DNA from: an uncultured Victivallis sp.
Lineage (GTDB): Bacteria; Verrucomicrobiota; Lentisphaeria; Victivallales; Victivallaceae
Direction: 5' to 3'
Assembly: GCA_944389935.1 (NCBI GenBank)
Contig: CALXOE010000022.1
Coordinates: 1 to 52,123, forward strand
Length of the DNA stretch: 52,123 nt
In this document: positions 1-8,282 of the stretch, piece by piece
How the letters are laid out: the number at the start of each line of letters is the position of its first letter
How positions within the stretch are numbered: position 1 is the stretch's first letter
Made by a program: the position numbers and the translations under genes
Notes under the pieces: model-generated
Databases searched by the model: none
What the model was told of the DNA's origin: nothing
The model's input: the letters and a program-made list of their open reading frames with translations, nothing else

Positions 1-72
1 GGTTCGTTCAACTTGCATGCCTAATCCATGCCGCCAGCGTTCGTTCTGAGCCAGGATCAAACTCTCCGTAAA
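1..72 (-). rRNA. 16S ribosomal RNA, 5' end only (partial)
   Basis: On the minus strand positions 47-66 read as the near-universal 16S 5' sequence AGAGTTTGATCCTGGCTCAG, followed by the conserved continuation GAACGCTGGCGGCATG and GCATGCAAG. The gene runs leftward out of the window, so only about 70 bases of its 5' end are present. The exact mature 5' end (about 72) is estimated from the usual offset before the AGAGTTTG block. Tandem promoters lie upstream at about 220-370. Confidence 0.96.
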
Positions 73-219
73 AAAATAAATTCTTATCAGAGATATCTGA
101 TGATGACTTTGTGATTCTTCTGTAGAAATCTACATGTAATCTCAAAAAAATTTTACGAGTTACATCGCACGATTCAATTTTCAATCAGCCTCATCCCATG
201 AGGGACGCAACAGGATTTT

Positions 220-247
220 AATATATCAGCGTTTGCTGTTTTTGCAA
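220..247 (-). promoter_or_regulatory. rRNA promoter P2 (TTGCAA-N16-TATATT)
   Basis: Read on the minus strand, TTGCAA (242-247) is separated by 16 bases from TATATT (220-225). The predicted start lies near 212, about 140 bases before the 16S 5' end. The initially transcribed bases TGTTGCGTCCC are followed by the hairpin CCTCAT-GGG-ATGAGG. The same start-site sequence recurs after P1. Confidence 0.72.
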
Positions 248-340
248 GCCCGGTTCGCAAAATTTCTTTAAAAATTTTTCAACCGGCTCAATCCTGTTTT
301 TTTCATCAACCGCGTCTCATTCGGGACGCAACAGATTCTT

Positions 341-369
341 AACATAACCCCCATCCAGGAACTTTTCAA
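341..369 (-). promoter_or_regulatory. rRNA promoter P1 (TTGAAA-N17-TATGTT)
   Basis: On the minus strand TTGAAA (364-369) and TATGTT (341-346) are 17 bases apart, with an A/T-rich stretch just upstream (371-400) that could act as an UP element. Downstream comes TGTTGCGTCCC and the hairpin GCGTC-(8 nt)-GACGC, which parallels P2. The -35 sits about 20 bases beyond the stop of the neighbouring oxidoreductase gene, which points in the same direction, so some read-through into the rRNA operon is possible. Confidence 0.7.
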
Positions 370-387
370 GCTCAAAATCAAACTTTT

Positions 388-1650
388 TTACAACTTTTCC
401 GAAGATTTTCGTTGAAACAGCAGTGGTTGAATCTCCGAAACCGGGACGGTTCTCAACTCACAGCCGTGTTTCGCCGCATAAGCGGCGGCTGCCCCGCCCC
501 CGGCCCCCAGCGCCATGGCAATGCACATGACCCGGCAACTCGCCAACGCCTCGTGCGATGCACTGATGCAGCGGCCGGCAAACAGCAGGCCATCGATCCG
601 ACGCGGGATAAGCACCCCGTATGGTATGTCATAAGGCTTTGCACGTTCCGCCGTTCCGACTTCGTGCTCGTCACGACCCGCCGCCTGCCCCCCTCCCGCC
701 GGATTGTGAATGTCAATCGAAAAACAGGCCCGATGCACCACTGCGTCATCGAAAACACGCCCCGCGATGCAATCGGCTTTCTCCAATCGCGCTACCCCGA
801 CAAAGCGACGGGTCTCACGCACCCCCACCGCCGCCGGCATCTGCGACAGAAATGCGTTTTCGTAACCCGGCAGCGACTCCCGCAGGAAGTCGACGATCTG
901 AAACGCCTGCCGACGCCCCTCAATCTCCGCCCGCGTCAAATCTGCCGATGAACATCCGTCGATGTAATTCACCTGAGTCGCATTGATGATGTTTTCATCG
1001 TCCCGCACCGCCGCATAAAGGCGCACCACACTGACCGTCTCAGGCAGCCGGCCGGCCGCCTGCGCCTCCAGCACGACCTCCTCCCAGGTGCGTCCGTTCA
1101 CCTTTACCACGCGCGCCTCCTGCTCGGAGCCGCAGGTAAACCGCCGGGCAGGATCGACCCCCGCAATCAGATACATGATGCTGACCGGCTGCATGAGCCC
1201 ATCCCCATCGCGCCCGATCTCAAACGGAACTCCCGCCCGGAATGCGACTTCGCCATCCCCTGTGCAGTCGATCACGCAGCGGGCATGGAATGCGCGTTTC
1301 CCCTCGCGGCACTCCGCCTCAACTCCCTGTACCCGATTTCCGGCAGTCAGCACTCCGCTGACCGGGGCATGGAGCAGAATTTCCACACCGCGCTCGCGAA
1401 GCAGGTCGTAGAGCTCCACATCCACGCGCCGGAAATCAATGCAATGTCCGCCAAGACGCTTCAGGACAGTGTCTACGACCAGACTTTCAACTCCACCCAT
1501 CAGCGGCCCGACCACCGACTGAACCGCGGTTCCTCCCAGTCGTCCGGCACGTTCGAGCAGCAGAGTTTTCGCCCCGCAACCGGCTGCTGTGTATGCGGCT
1601 CCGACTCCGGCGGGACCGCCGCCGACCACGATCACATCATAATCTTTCAT
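388..1650 (-). CDS. FAD-dependent oxidoreductase (FAD_oxidored family)
   Basis: 420 residues. The N-terminus (MKDYDVIVVGGGPAG) is a textbook Rossmann beta-alpha-beta FAD-binding motif, continuing into LLLERAGRLGGTA, typical of the FAD_oxidored (PF12831-like) family common in PVC and Bacteroidota carbohydrate loci. A second conserved stretch near the C-terminus (GLLFAGRCISASHEALASCRVM) is the usual family ending that closes over the flavin. The substrate is unknown. The start at 1650 is chosen over an upstream in-frame Met at 1716 because GGGAGG lies 9 bases before it and the Rossmann motif begins directly after it. The gene is divergent from a PocR/AraC regulator, which probably controls it. 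It ends close to the rRNA promoters and is co-oriented with them. Confidence 0.85.
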   Translation of the reverse strand: MKDYDVIVVGGGPAGVGAAYTAAGCGAKTLLLERAGRLGGTAVQSVVGPLMGGVESLVVDTVLKRLGGHCIDFRRVDVELYDLLRERGVEILLHAPVSGVLTAGNRVQGVEAECREGKRAFHARCVIDCTGDGEVAFRAGVPFEIGRDGDGLMQPVSIMYLIAGVDPARRFTCGSEQEARVVKVNGRTWEEVVLEAQAAGRLPETVSVVRLYAAVRDDENIINATQVNYIDGCSSADLTRAEIEGRRQAFQIVDFLRESLPGYENAFLSQMPAAVGVRETRRFVGVARLEKADCIAGRVFDDAVVHRACFSIDIHNPAGGGQAAGRDEHEVGTAERAKPYDIPYGVLIPRRIDGLLFAGRCISASHEALASCRVMCIAMALGAGGGAAAAYAAKHGCELRTVPVSEIQPLLFQRKSSEKL

Positions 1651-1702
1651 GATTTCAAATCCTCCCGAATTCCGGAATATAGTATACCAAAATATGATCC
1701 AT

Positions 1703-1730
1703 TTGAAAATGCACAAAAAAGCTGTATCTT
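1703..1730 (+). promoter_or_regulatory. Promoter of the PocR/AraC regulator (TTGAAA-N16-TATCTT)
   Basis: TTGAAA at 1703-1708 and TATCTT at 1725-1730, 16 bases apart, would start transcription about 23 bases before the ATG at 1760. The 110-base divergent region also holds TATACT at about 1681-1686 read on the minus strand, a possible -10 for the oxidoreductase, and short A/T palindromes that may be regulator sites. Confidence 0.5.
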
Positions 1731-1759
1731 TATAGAAAATTGCTTTACAACGGAATATT

Positions 1760-2665
1760 ATGATAAACTTTCCGATTATCGACCCCGATTCCCCGGGGAA
1801 AATGCTCCGGGAGGGACTCAGGGCTGTGGAAAAACGGCGCGGAATTCACCTGACTCTCCACGATTGCCGCGGCATTCTATGTCGCGAGGATGGACGTCCG
1901 TTCTTCCCGGACCGCGGCATGCACACGCATCCTTACTGTCTGTCCGGGCGGTTTGAACTTCCCGGCTGGAATCGGCGCTGCCACGAGGAGTGCATGCTCA
2001 GAGCGGAGGCCGCGGGCGACAGATTACGCAAGCCGTTTCTGCACCATTGCTGGAAAGGAGTGACGGAACTGGTTGTGCCGCTCGAACGCAACGGCTCTCC
2101 CGTGCTGCTGCTCTATGCCGGCGTTTTCCGGACACCCGGAGCGTCTCCGCCGGACGACTTGACTCCGGAGTTGAGAAGTGTGTTCGACACACTTCCCTCC
2201 CCCGACGGCCAGCTCAGTGAGGAACTCGCTCTCGAACTGCAAATACTAGGACAGGGAATCCTGTACTACGCCGATCTCTGCAGAAACCGCGCCGGAACGC
2301 CGCAGGGACAGAGCAGTCAGATCCGCCGCTTTCTCGAAGAGCATGCGCATGAAAACGTCGGACTGGCTGAACTCGCCGCGGCGATGCATCTCTCCGCCTC
2401 GCACTGCTGTCATGTCGTCAAGTACCATTTCGGAAAGCCGTTTCACGCGTTGCTGCGGCAGGAACGCATCCGCCGTGCGCGCAATCTGCTCGAATCAACC
2501 GGAATGCCGCTCAAAGAGGTCGCCGCGGCGGTCGGATTCCGCAACGAGTTCTATTTCAACCGCGAATTTTCACGAGAGTGCGGCATCTCACCGGGAGAAT
2601 TCCGGAAACACCGGGAGAAAATGCCCGTCGTAAAGCAACAGGCGGAACAGTTGTGCCATCAATGA
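1760..2665 (+). CDS. AraC-family regulator with N-terminal PocR-type sensor domain
   Basis: 301 residues. Residues 1 to about 175 resemble the PocR ligand-binding domain: paired cysteines (RRCHEECML), HHCWKGVTELVVPL and LLYAGVFR are the recognisable strings. Residues about 195-290 form the two helix-turn-helix units of an AraC/XylS DNA-binding domain (LAAAMHLSASHCCHVVKYHFG, then LKEVAAAVGFRNEFYFNREF). PocR-type domains bind small ligands such as diols or short hydrocarbons in characterised cases; the ligand here is unknown. It faces the FAD oxidoreductase across a 109-base divergent spacer, so autoregulation and control of that neighbour is the natural reading. The ATG at 1760 has only a weak ribosome site. 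Its last 7 bases overlap the end of the convergent gene at 2659. Confidence 0.85.
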   Translation: MINFPIIDPDSPGKMLREGLRAVEKRRGIHLTLHDCRGILCREDGRPFFPDRGMHTHPYCLSGRFELPGWNRRCHEECMLRAEAAGDRLRKPFLHHCWKGVTELVVPLERNGSPVLLLYAGVFRTPGASPPDDLTPELRSVFDTLPSPDGQLSEELALELQILGQGILYYADLCRNRAGTPQGQSSQIRRFLEEHAHENVGLAELAAAMHLSASHCCHVVKYHFGKPFHALLRQERIRRARNLLESTGMPLKEVAAAVGFRNEFYFNREFSRECGISPGEFRKHREKMPVVKQQAEQLCHQ

Positions 2666-3102
2666 TTTGCGCCATCATTCCGCGGACTGCCGCCGGCTTC
2701 TGCCGCAGGCGGATTCATTGCGGTCGGCTCTTTCCGCTCGAACCAGAGCGAAATCGCCCACAGCACCAGCAGCACACAAATGTCGCGCGGAATCGGCGGA
2801 CAGCATCTCAACAGCAGCGGCAGGAAAAGAGCTCCTGCAACACAAGCGGCGATAAACAGCCGTTTCCGCACCGGTCGGGAAAGACGCACACAATTCGCAA
2901 CCAGGCAGGACAGGAAGAAGAACGGCGGCACGACAAACAGAGCTATGCACATGACCGGCAACGGAAGCGGCATCTCCGAAAGCTGCATCCGGGAACTGAA
3001 TTCGCTCCATGCAAGGCTTCCGCGCAGCAGCGCCGGCAGGTCCGTCACCTGCAGATAGTGCCACAACCCCAGAAGTGACAGAATGCAGAAAAAAAACTTC
3101 AT
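2659..3102 (-). CDS. Small integral membrane protein of unknown function
   Basis: 147 residues from the Met at 3102. That start follows GGGGGAGGGG about 7 bases upstream, and the residues before it (from 3144) are Arg/Gly-rich and unlikely to be real. Hydrophobic segments at about 3-17, 50-70, 82-99 and 106-120 suggest three or four membrane passes, with a polar C-terminal tail. I recognise no family. The stop codon lies within the last codons of the convergent AraC gene (7-base overlap), so the two genes share 3' ends with no room for a conventional terminator. Confidence 0.6.
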   Translation of the reverse strand: MKFFFCILSLLGLWHYLQVTDLPALLRGSLAWSEFSSRMQLSEMPLPLPVMCIALFVVPPFFFLSCLVANCVRLSRPVRKRLFIAACVAGALFLPLLLRCCPPIPRDICVLLVLWAISLWFERKEPTAMNPPAAEAGGSPRNDGANH

Positions 3103-3191
3103 CCGACGACCCCTCCCCCGGTCTCGCGATCCCGTTGCTTTCAAATACTGTACACCGGTCTGCCGAAAATTGCCAGCCTGCAGCGGGGAAA

Positions 3192-4445
3192 TCAGGCGGG
3201 AATCAGCCGGGAGACGTTGTTCCGGGCGCCGAGCATGGTGATCGCCCAGACCAGCGCATCGAGCCGGTCCGGGCTTTCCCGGCTCGACGCGGTGAATCCG
3301 GTCATCTCCTCCTCAAGCGCCGGGAAACGGCCGACATGGTGCACCCGGCCCTGTTCATAAAGCGCCGCGACAGGTTCGGCTCTTGCGATTTTCCCGCGCG
3401 TGGCGCGCACGGCACGGTAACTCAGATTCCAGTTGACCTGACGGAGAACCGTTTCAACAAGTTCCCCGCCGTTGTTCACTTCGCCGACGACGCGATCGGC
3501 CTGAAAGCGTTCATACTCGGCATTCACAACCGCAGCCCACTCGAGCGGACGCCCTTTGCAGCTGGCGTCCGAGAGAACATAAAAGTGGTTGTCTCTCGAG
3601 CGCCCGACCGTGACGATCCCGGTACAATCACTCGAGGCGTTCCCGGTCACGGCCGGATCGACACCGACGACGATCCGCTCAAGTTCCGGAACGACAGTCA
3701 CGCGATTCCGGTCGATCAACTGCGGAGACCAGAGAGCGCCGGCAATGTCGTCGAGCCACGCCCCCTCGAGAAAGCGGGCCCGCTGCCGGTCCGGGAGTCC
3801 GGCAAGGGTCTCCTCCAGATATCCTGCAGGGAGATTTTCCGCATTCTCCGCCGGATTCAGCAACATCGACGCATAGTGCGCCGGAAAGGCGACCGGCAGA
3901 TTCGACTCCGGATCGATCTTCTCCATGAACAATCGATAGCTCCAGTGCGATTTTCCGGAGGGGTTGCAGTCGAAATAGGCCTTGTTTACGAGCGGAGTCT
4001 TCTGCGCAAGCCGCGTCAACGCCGTATTGACCGCCTCATAACCGATCTCGGAACACTCGTTGAAATAGATCGTGCTGAACTCCTTGCCGAGAATCTTGTC
4101 GGCCCGCTCCCCCGCATCGAGTCCTCCGAACCAGATTTCCGAACGGTTCGGCAGCCGAACGAGTTGATCGCGCGCGGACTCCCGGAGCCGAAGCTGCGGA
4201 AAAGCCAGCTGCACCACTTTCGGCAGCGTGTCCATCTGCACCGACTGCCGGACCGCGTTCGAGTGGAGGCGCAGAATCGCGTGACGACTCCCCGGCGCTC
4301 GCAGCGCCCGCACGAGCAGCGCATAAACGAGGATAAACGTCTTTCCGGACCGGGACCCGCCGAACAGCAGAACATAACGACTGCCGCCGCCGAGCAGCTG
4401 CAGCGCCCGCCGTTGCGCCGGGGTTTTGTGAAAGGGAGTTGCCAT
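3192..4445 (-). CDS. Phage-type terminase large subunit (TerL), apparently intact
   Basis: 417 residues. TerL packages phage DNA with an N-terminal ATPase and a C-terminal RNase H-fold nuclease. Visible motifs are Walker A GGSRSGKT (29-36), Walker B-like TIYFNE (125-130, ending in the catalytic acid), the coupling stretch YFDCNPSG (about 157-164), and nuclease acidic positions D263 (VGVDPAVTG), E322 (GEVNNGG) and D393/D396 (SPDRLDAL). Nothing is missing, so this does not look like a decayed remnant. The ATG at 4445 follows the stop of the upstream gene directly (TGATATG), implying translational coupling. No portal, capsid, small terminase or integrase gene is adjacent. The pair sits just downstream of tRNA-Gly. 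Confidence 0.85.
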   Translation of the reverse strand: MATPFHKTPAQRRALQLLGGGSRYVLLFGGSRSGKTFILVYALLVRALRAPGSRHAILRLHSNAVRQSVQMDTLPKVVQLAFPQLRLRESARDQLVRLPNRSEIWFGGLDAGERADKILGKEFSTIYFNECSEIGYEAVNTALTRLAQKTPLVNKAYFDCNPSGKSHWSYRLFMEKIDPESNLPVAFPAHYASMLLNPAENAENLPAGYLEETLAGLPDRQRARFLEGAWLDDIAGALWSPQLIDRNRVTVVPELERIVVGVDPAVTGNASSDCTGIVTVGRSRDNHFYVLSDASCKGRPLEWAAVVNAEYERFQADRVVGEVNNGGELVETVLRQVNWNLSYRAVRATRGKIARAEPVAALYEQGRVHHVGRFPALEEEMTGFTASSRESPDRLDALVWAITMLGARNNVSRLIPA

Positions 4446-4446
4446 A

Positions 4447-5937
4447 TCATTGCGCGTCCCAGTAATTGTAGTTCCAGACATAATCCCCGGGAGCCCGTTG
4501 ATAACTGCGCGTGATGCGGGTATAGAGTTCTCCCGAATCGCTGAACACTTCACGACAGGTCTGGCGAAGTTTCAGATACGAGCCGGAAATGCCTCCGATC
4601 GCCTCGTTGGTCACGCGGTGCATCGCCCAATTCGCAAGAGCCTCGATCCGGGATTTGATATCGCCCGCCTCGTAGGTGCTGATGGTGATCACAAGACAGC
4701 GGAACGTGACGTCAACCATGTTCGCAGGCAGCCAGCCGGAAACCTGAAACGGACAGTTGTACATGCAATTCCAGTTCGTAATGGGCTGATATTTGCCGTC
4801 CGGCAGCTTCTGATACCCCGCCATCGTCGCGAAAAGATGAAAATCCGCCATATCCACGGTCAGATCATAGCGGTTCGGCAAATCCGAACGGTCGTCGTTG
4901 GAATACCGTGCGGCAAGCCCCGGATTGTTGCGGTGCTGAACCTCGATCCCGACCTCGTACTCCATTGCGGAAAGCTGTTTCGGAGTGACATCGGTGATCA
5001 GGCAGTTCGCCTCCGGCCAGTCGGCGGGAGTGGTTCCGGTCAATCCGAAGAACGCGGGAAGATCTCCGGCGGCGACCCGCCATCGAGCGTTCCAGACGAT
5101 CTTCCGGCGGATGATTCCCGCCGCCGTCATGCCGGCAAACGATTCGGAACGGATTTTCGAGAGACATCGGGTTTCGACTTTCCGCGCGACCAGCGTCACC
5201 TCGTAACCGGCCTTGCCGAACGGTTTTGAGTCGGCGGAGAGAAGAAGAAATTTGTCGCCCGCCCACGTCTCCGCGCCGCCGACCGGATGGGCGGCGAGAA
5301 ACTCTTCAAACGCTTCGGAGCTCACGAACCAGACGGCGCGACGGGTTTCAAACCCGTCTTCGTCGACGCCGTGTTCCGTGAGACCGAGCTGAAAGGTCGT
5401 CACCTCGCGGGCGGTCACTTCAAACTCGCAGCCCGCCACTCCCGAATCGGTCACGGTGCAGACGGTGCAGACGAAAGCTCCGCCCTCCCATTCGAGTACG
5501 CCTCCCGGTCTTGGAATGAGGGAATCATCCGCGCCGGGAGGCAGGCGGAAACGCCGGCGGCGCTCGAGCGCGCCATCGAGATCGCGGCTGTCGACCGTCT
5601 CGCCGACTGCGACGGGCTGAAGCAGAATCCCGCCCTCTTCCCCCGCTTCCGCGGCGGCGAATCCCGTGCCGGAATAGATGACGCGGCAGACCCCGGCGTT
5701 GACCGGCTTGAACTCGATGGCCGTGACGGTCAGCCGATCGGAAAACTCATACGAGCCGTCGGGCAGCGGCACCCGGAACGGGTCGCCGATCGCGCCCGCC
5801 CATGTGCGCGCCTCCTCGAGCAGCTGCCCGGCCGTCTGTGCGGGCTCGGCGAGAGCGAGATTCCAGGCGCTCTCAAGTGTGACGAGGCCGTCGCCCGTGA
5901 TTTTCAGATTCGCGTGGTAAAGATTCTCTGCAATCAT
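4447..5937 (-). CDS. Unknown protein paired with terminase (496 residues)
   Basis: I do not recognise a family. The protein is 496 residues, acidic to neutral and beta-rich in appearance, with many Trp/Tyr/Asn in the last 120 residues (YQPITNWNCMYNCPF, VWNYNYWDAQ). It has no signal peptide or membrane segment. Its start is secure: GGAGGTGA lies 6 bases before the ATG at 5937. It ends one base before the start of terL, so the two form a unit. By position it could be a structural (capsid, tail or neck) protein or a fused packaging factor, but nothing in the sequence decides this. A TTGACA box (5981-5986, minus strand) lies upstream with no convincing -10. Confidence 0.7.
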   Translation of the reverse strand: MIAENLYHANLKITGDGLVTLESAWNLALAEPAQTAGQLLEEARTWAGAIGDPFRVPLPDGSYEFSDRLTVTAIEFKPVNAGVCRVIYSGTGFAAAEAGEEGGILLQPVAVGETVDSRDLDGALERRRRFRLPPGADDSLIPRPGGVLEWEGGAFVCTVCTVTDSGVAGCEFEVTAREVTTFQLGLTEHGVDEDGFETRRAVWFVSSEAFEEFLAAHPVGGAETWAGDKFLLLSADSKPFGKAGYEVTLVARKVETRCLSKIRSESFAGMTAAGIIRRKIVWNARWRVAAGDLPAFFGLTGTTPADWPEANCLITDVTPKQLSAMEYEVGIEVQHRNNPGLAARYSNDDRSDLPNRYDLTVDMADFHLFATMAGYQKLPDGKYQPITNWNCMYNCPFQVSGWLPANMVDVTFRCLVITISTYEAGDIKSRIEALANWAMHRVTNEAIGGISGSYLKLRQTCREVFSDSGELYTRITRSYQRAPGDYVWNYNYWDAQ

Positions 5938-6034
5938 GTTTCACCTCCGTGCGTAATGAATCACAACTGCAGGGGAAATGTCAACTTTTCCGCTCAAAAC
6001 CGGCGTTCAGGGAAATTCAGGAAGACAAAAAAAA

Positions 6035-6110
6035 TGGAGCGAGTGACCGGAATCGAACCGGCGACAATCACGTTGGCAACGTGATGCTCTACCAACTGAG
6101 CTACACTCGC
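6035..6110 (-). tRNA. tRNA-Gly (anticodon GCC)
   Basis: The minus-strand cloverleaf is complete: acceptor GCGAGTG paired with CACTCGC, D-arm GCTC...GAGC, anticodon loop TTGCCAA (anticodon GCC), T-arm with GGTTCGAATC, discriminator T and encoded CCA (6037-6035). The phage-like pair begins about 100 bases downstream, and tRNA genes are classic integration targets. A run of eight T on the minus strand follows the CCA. Confidence 0.97.
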
Positions 6111-6133
6111 ATTTTCCGTTTTCGATGTTTTTA

Positions 6134-6161
6134 AATATATTACCGCTTCTGAAAAATGCAA
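6134..6161 (-). promoter_or_regulatory. Promoter of tRNA-Gly (TTGCAT-N16-TATATT)
   Basis: On the minus strand TTGCAT (6156-6161) and TATATT (6134-6139) are 16 bases apart, placing the start about 15 bases before the mature tRNA 5' end. Confidence 0.65.
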
Positions 6162-6276
6162 GTTCGCAACTGTAATTTTTTCAAAAATTTCCGGACGGGG
6201 ACGATTCGCGCCCCTCTCCCCGGCTTTCACCCGGCCCGTTATCCCGGGGGCGCTGCCGATAGAATCGTTTCCCAGT

Positions 6277-6305
6277 TTGCAAAAAAACCTTTTTCATATT
6301 ATGTT
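6277..6305 (+). promoter_or_regulatory. Promoter of the lipoprotein gene (TTGCAA-N17-TATGTT)
   Basis: TTGCAA at 6277-6282 and TATGTT at 6300-6305, spacer 17. The predicted start near 6312 leaves a 34-base leader before the ATG at 6346. Confidence 0.6.
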
Positions 6306-6345
6306 AATAACGTGTCGATTTGTCAATACCGAAAGCTGGAAAGTC

Positions 6346-7293
6346 ATGAGAGTTCTGAAACCGCTGTCCGCCGCGCTCGCCGTCACTCTGCTGGCCGCCG
6401 GATGTTCGCTTTTCCCGACCGGTCCCGCGCTGTCAGGGAAAGCCTCCCGCGCACTCGCATATCAACTCGGCGGGGAGTCCGAGGCGCTGGTCATTCCGGT
6501 CTGCGACTACAGCGACTCGCTCGCAATCGGAACTCCGCGCGTGATGCGGACACCGTTCCGCGAACTCACCGGGCTGAACGACGAGTGCAGCACTCTTTTC
6601 GAGCGACAGCGGCAGCCGGCACGTCTGCTCGTGCTCACGCACTCCGGCGAACTCTGGTCGATGATTCCGGTCGCCGAACCCGAACCGGGATGGGCTTTTT
6701 TCCGTGCGCGCCTGGACGAAGCCGGACGGGCGGCCCTGCTCGCGGATTTGAAAGCGCGGCAGTTCGAGATCAACGCCGCCCCCTCGCCGTGGCTCGTTCC
6801 CGGTGCGGAGTTCGACGGTACAGCCATCGCGGTCGAACCGCTCGACGATGACGCCGACTGGAGCGCCGCAACCGCTTTCGTCGAGGCCGTACAGCCGGTG
6901 GAGAGCGGCGAAAAATTCCGGCCTTTCAACCGCGGTGCCGCACGTCCCGGCGTCTACTGTCAGGCGGAACATTCGCACGTGAAACCGGATTATGCTCCGA
7001 ATGCGATTCTCACGCTCGACTTCGCTCAGGATCAGCCGGTCCGCATCGGCAGCAAGGCCGAATTTTCCGACCCGGCCGAACTGCGGGAGGCTCTGAACGT
7101 TCATCTCGCCAGCGGCCGCTATGCGCTCGTCCGAATCCGACTCGCTGCCGACAACGACATCTTCGCGCTTGAACACAGCGGCATCCATGCAATCGTGCAG
7201 AACTGCTCCGACCATTACGGATCGGATCTGCTCGTGGAACTGCCCGACGGAACGACGTTCTGGCGGTGCAGCCGCTGCTTCTCCCCGGAATAA
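6346..7293 (+). CDS. Predicted lipoprotein of unknown function
   Basis: 315 residues from the ATG at 6346. The N-terminus is a lipoprotein signal: MRVLK, a hydrophobic core, then the lipobox LLAAGC with Cys20 as the expected lipidated residue. The mature part has no motif I recognise. It contains alternating acidic beta-like segments and ends in CSRC, a possible metal site or disulfide. An upstream in-frame Met at 6277 overlaps the promoter and would spoil the signal peptide, so it is rejected. The gene is 45 bases upstream of nadA and may be co-transcribed with it, though no functional link is apparent. Envelope location is inferred from the lipobox. Confidence 0.75.
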   Translation: MRVLKPLSAALAVTLLAAGCSLFPTGPALSGKASRALAYQLGGESEALVIPVCDYSDSLAIGTPRVMRTPFRELTGLNDECSTLFERQRQPARLLVLTHSGELWSMIPVAEPEPGWAFFRARLDEAGRAALLADLKARQFEINAAPSPWLVPGAEFDGTAIAVEPLDDDADWSAATAFVEAVQPVESGEKFRPFNRGAARPGVYCQAEHSHVKPDYAPNAILTLDFAQDQPVRIGSKAEFSDPAELREALNVHLASGRYALVRIRLAADNDIFALEHSGIHAIVQNCSDHYGSDLLVELPDGTTFWRCSRCFSPE

Positions 7294-7338
7294 GCGGGGA
7301 TTTTCCTTTCAACATTCAACGACATCAGGAGTTTACCG

Positions 7339-8241
7339 ATGAATCTGATCGAAGAAATCAAACAGCTCAAGGCCGAACGCAACGCGGTCATTCTCGCCCA
7401 CAATTATGTGCGTCCCGAACTGCAGGAGATCGCGGACTTCACCGGAGACTCTCTGGAGCTCTCGATCAAGGCGAAGAACGTGAAAGCTGAAACGATCGTC
7501 TTCTGCGGCGTCCGTTTCATGGCCGAAACCGCGAAACTGCTCTCGCCCGACTCCGTCGTGCTGCTGCCGAATCCCGACGCGGGCTGTCCGATGGCGGACA
7601 TGGCGGCAGCGGACGCGGTCGCGGCCTACCGCGCCGCGCACCCGGAGGCGTTTCTCGTCGCTTATGTGAATACCACCGCCGATGTGAAAGCACACGTCGA
7701 TCTCTGCTGCACCTCCGGCAACGCCGAGAAAATCATCGCCGAACTGCCGGAAAATCAGGAGATCCTCTTCCTGCCGGACCGCAACCTCGGCGGCAATATG
7801 AACCGCAAGCTCGACCGCAAAATGGATCTCTGGCCCGGCTGCTGCCCGACGCACGACCACGTTACGCCGGAAATGATCGCCGAGGCGCGCGCGGCTCACC
7901 CGGGCGCGAAAGTGCTCGTCCATCCCGAATGCGCCCCGGAAGTCGTGGCCGCGGCGGATGAGGCGCTCAGCACGGGCGGCATCCTGAAATTCGTCCGGGA
8001 ATCGTTCGACAAGGCGTTTATCATCGGCACCGAATCGGGCATTCTGCACCGGCTGCGCAAGGAGAATCCGGGCAAGGAGTTCTACCCGCTCCAGCCGGAG
8101 ATGATCTGCCCGGACATGAAGAAAATCACACTCGAGAACGTCCGCGACTGCCTGAAAAACATGGCCCCGCGCATCGAGCTCCCGGAAGAGATCCTGCGTG
8201 AGGCCGTCAAACCGATTGAGGCGATGATCGCGCGTTCCTGA
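7339..8241 (+). CDS. nadA: Quinolinate synthase A
   Basis: 300 residues, the usual NadA length. It condenses iminoaspartate with dihydroxyacetone phosphate to quinolinate in de novo NAD synthesis, using a [4Fe-4S] cluster. Expected cluster cysteines are present: C83 (AGCPMAD), C168 or C169 (PGCCPTH) and C257 (EMICPDMK). Other signatures are ILAHNYVRPE near the N-terminus and FIIGTESGILHRL. The start is set by CAGGAG about 7 bases before the ATG. NadB and NadC are not in the window. It converges on dnaX with a 41-base gap holding a terminator that serves dnaX. Confidence 0.96.
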   Translation: MNLIEEIKQLKAERNAVILAHNYVRPELQEIADFTGDSLELSIKAKNVKAETIVFCGVRFMAETAKLLSPDSVVLLPNPDAGCPMADMAAADAVAAYRAAHPEAFLVAYVNTTADVKAHVDLCCTSGNAEKIIAELPENQEILFLPDRNLGGNMNRKLDRKMDLWPGCCPTHDHVTPEMIAEARAAHPGAKVLVHPECAPEVVAAADEALSTGGILKFVRESFDKAFIIGTESGILHRLRKENPGKEFYPLQPEMICPDMKKITLENVRDCLKNMAPRIELPEEILREAVKPIEAMIARS

Positions 8242-8265
8242 AAAAAAAACGCGCACACCGCGCGT
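8242..8265 (-). terminator. Rho-independent terminator after dnaX
   Basis: On the minus strand ACGCGC-GGTGT-GCGCGT (8265-8249) forms a 6-bp GC-rich stem followed by eight T (8249-8242). A second inverted repeat, CGGAGCCG/CGGCTCCG (8273-8293), overlaps the dnaX stop codon. Confidence 0.85.
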
Positions 8266-8282
8266 CCGATCCCGGAGCCGGA

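Noticed and set aside
3103..3191. Possible attR copy of the tRNA-Gly 3' end at the far side of the terminase pair
   Set aside because: Compared by eye with the T-arm and acceptor bases of tRNA-Gly; no matching stretch was found.
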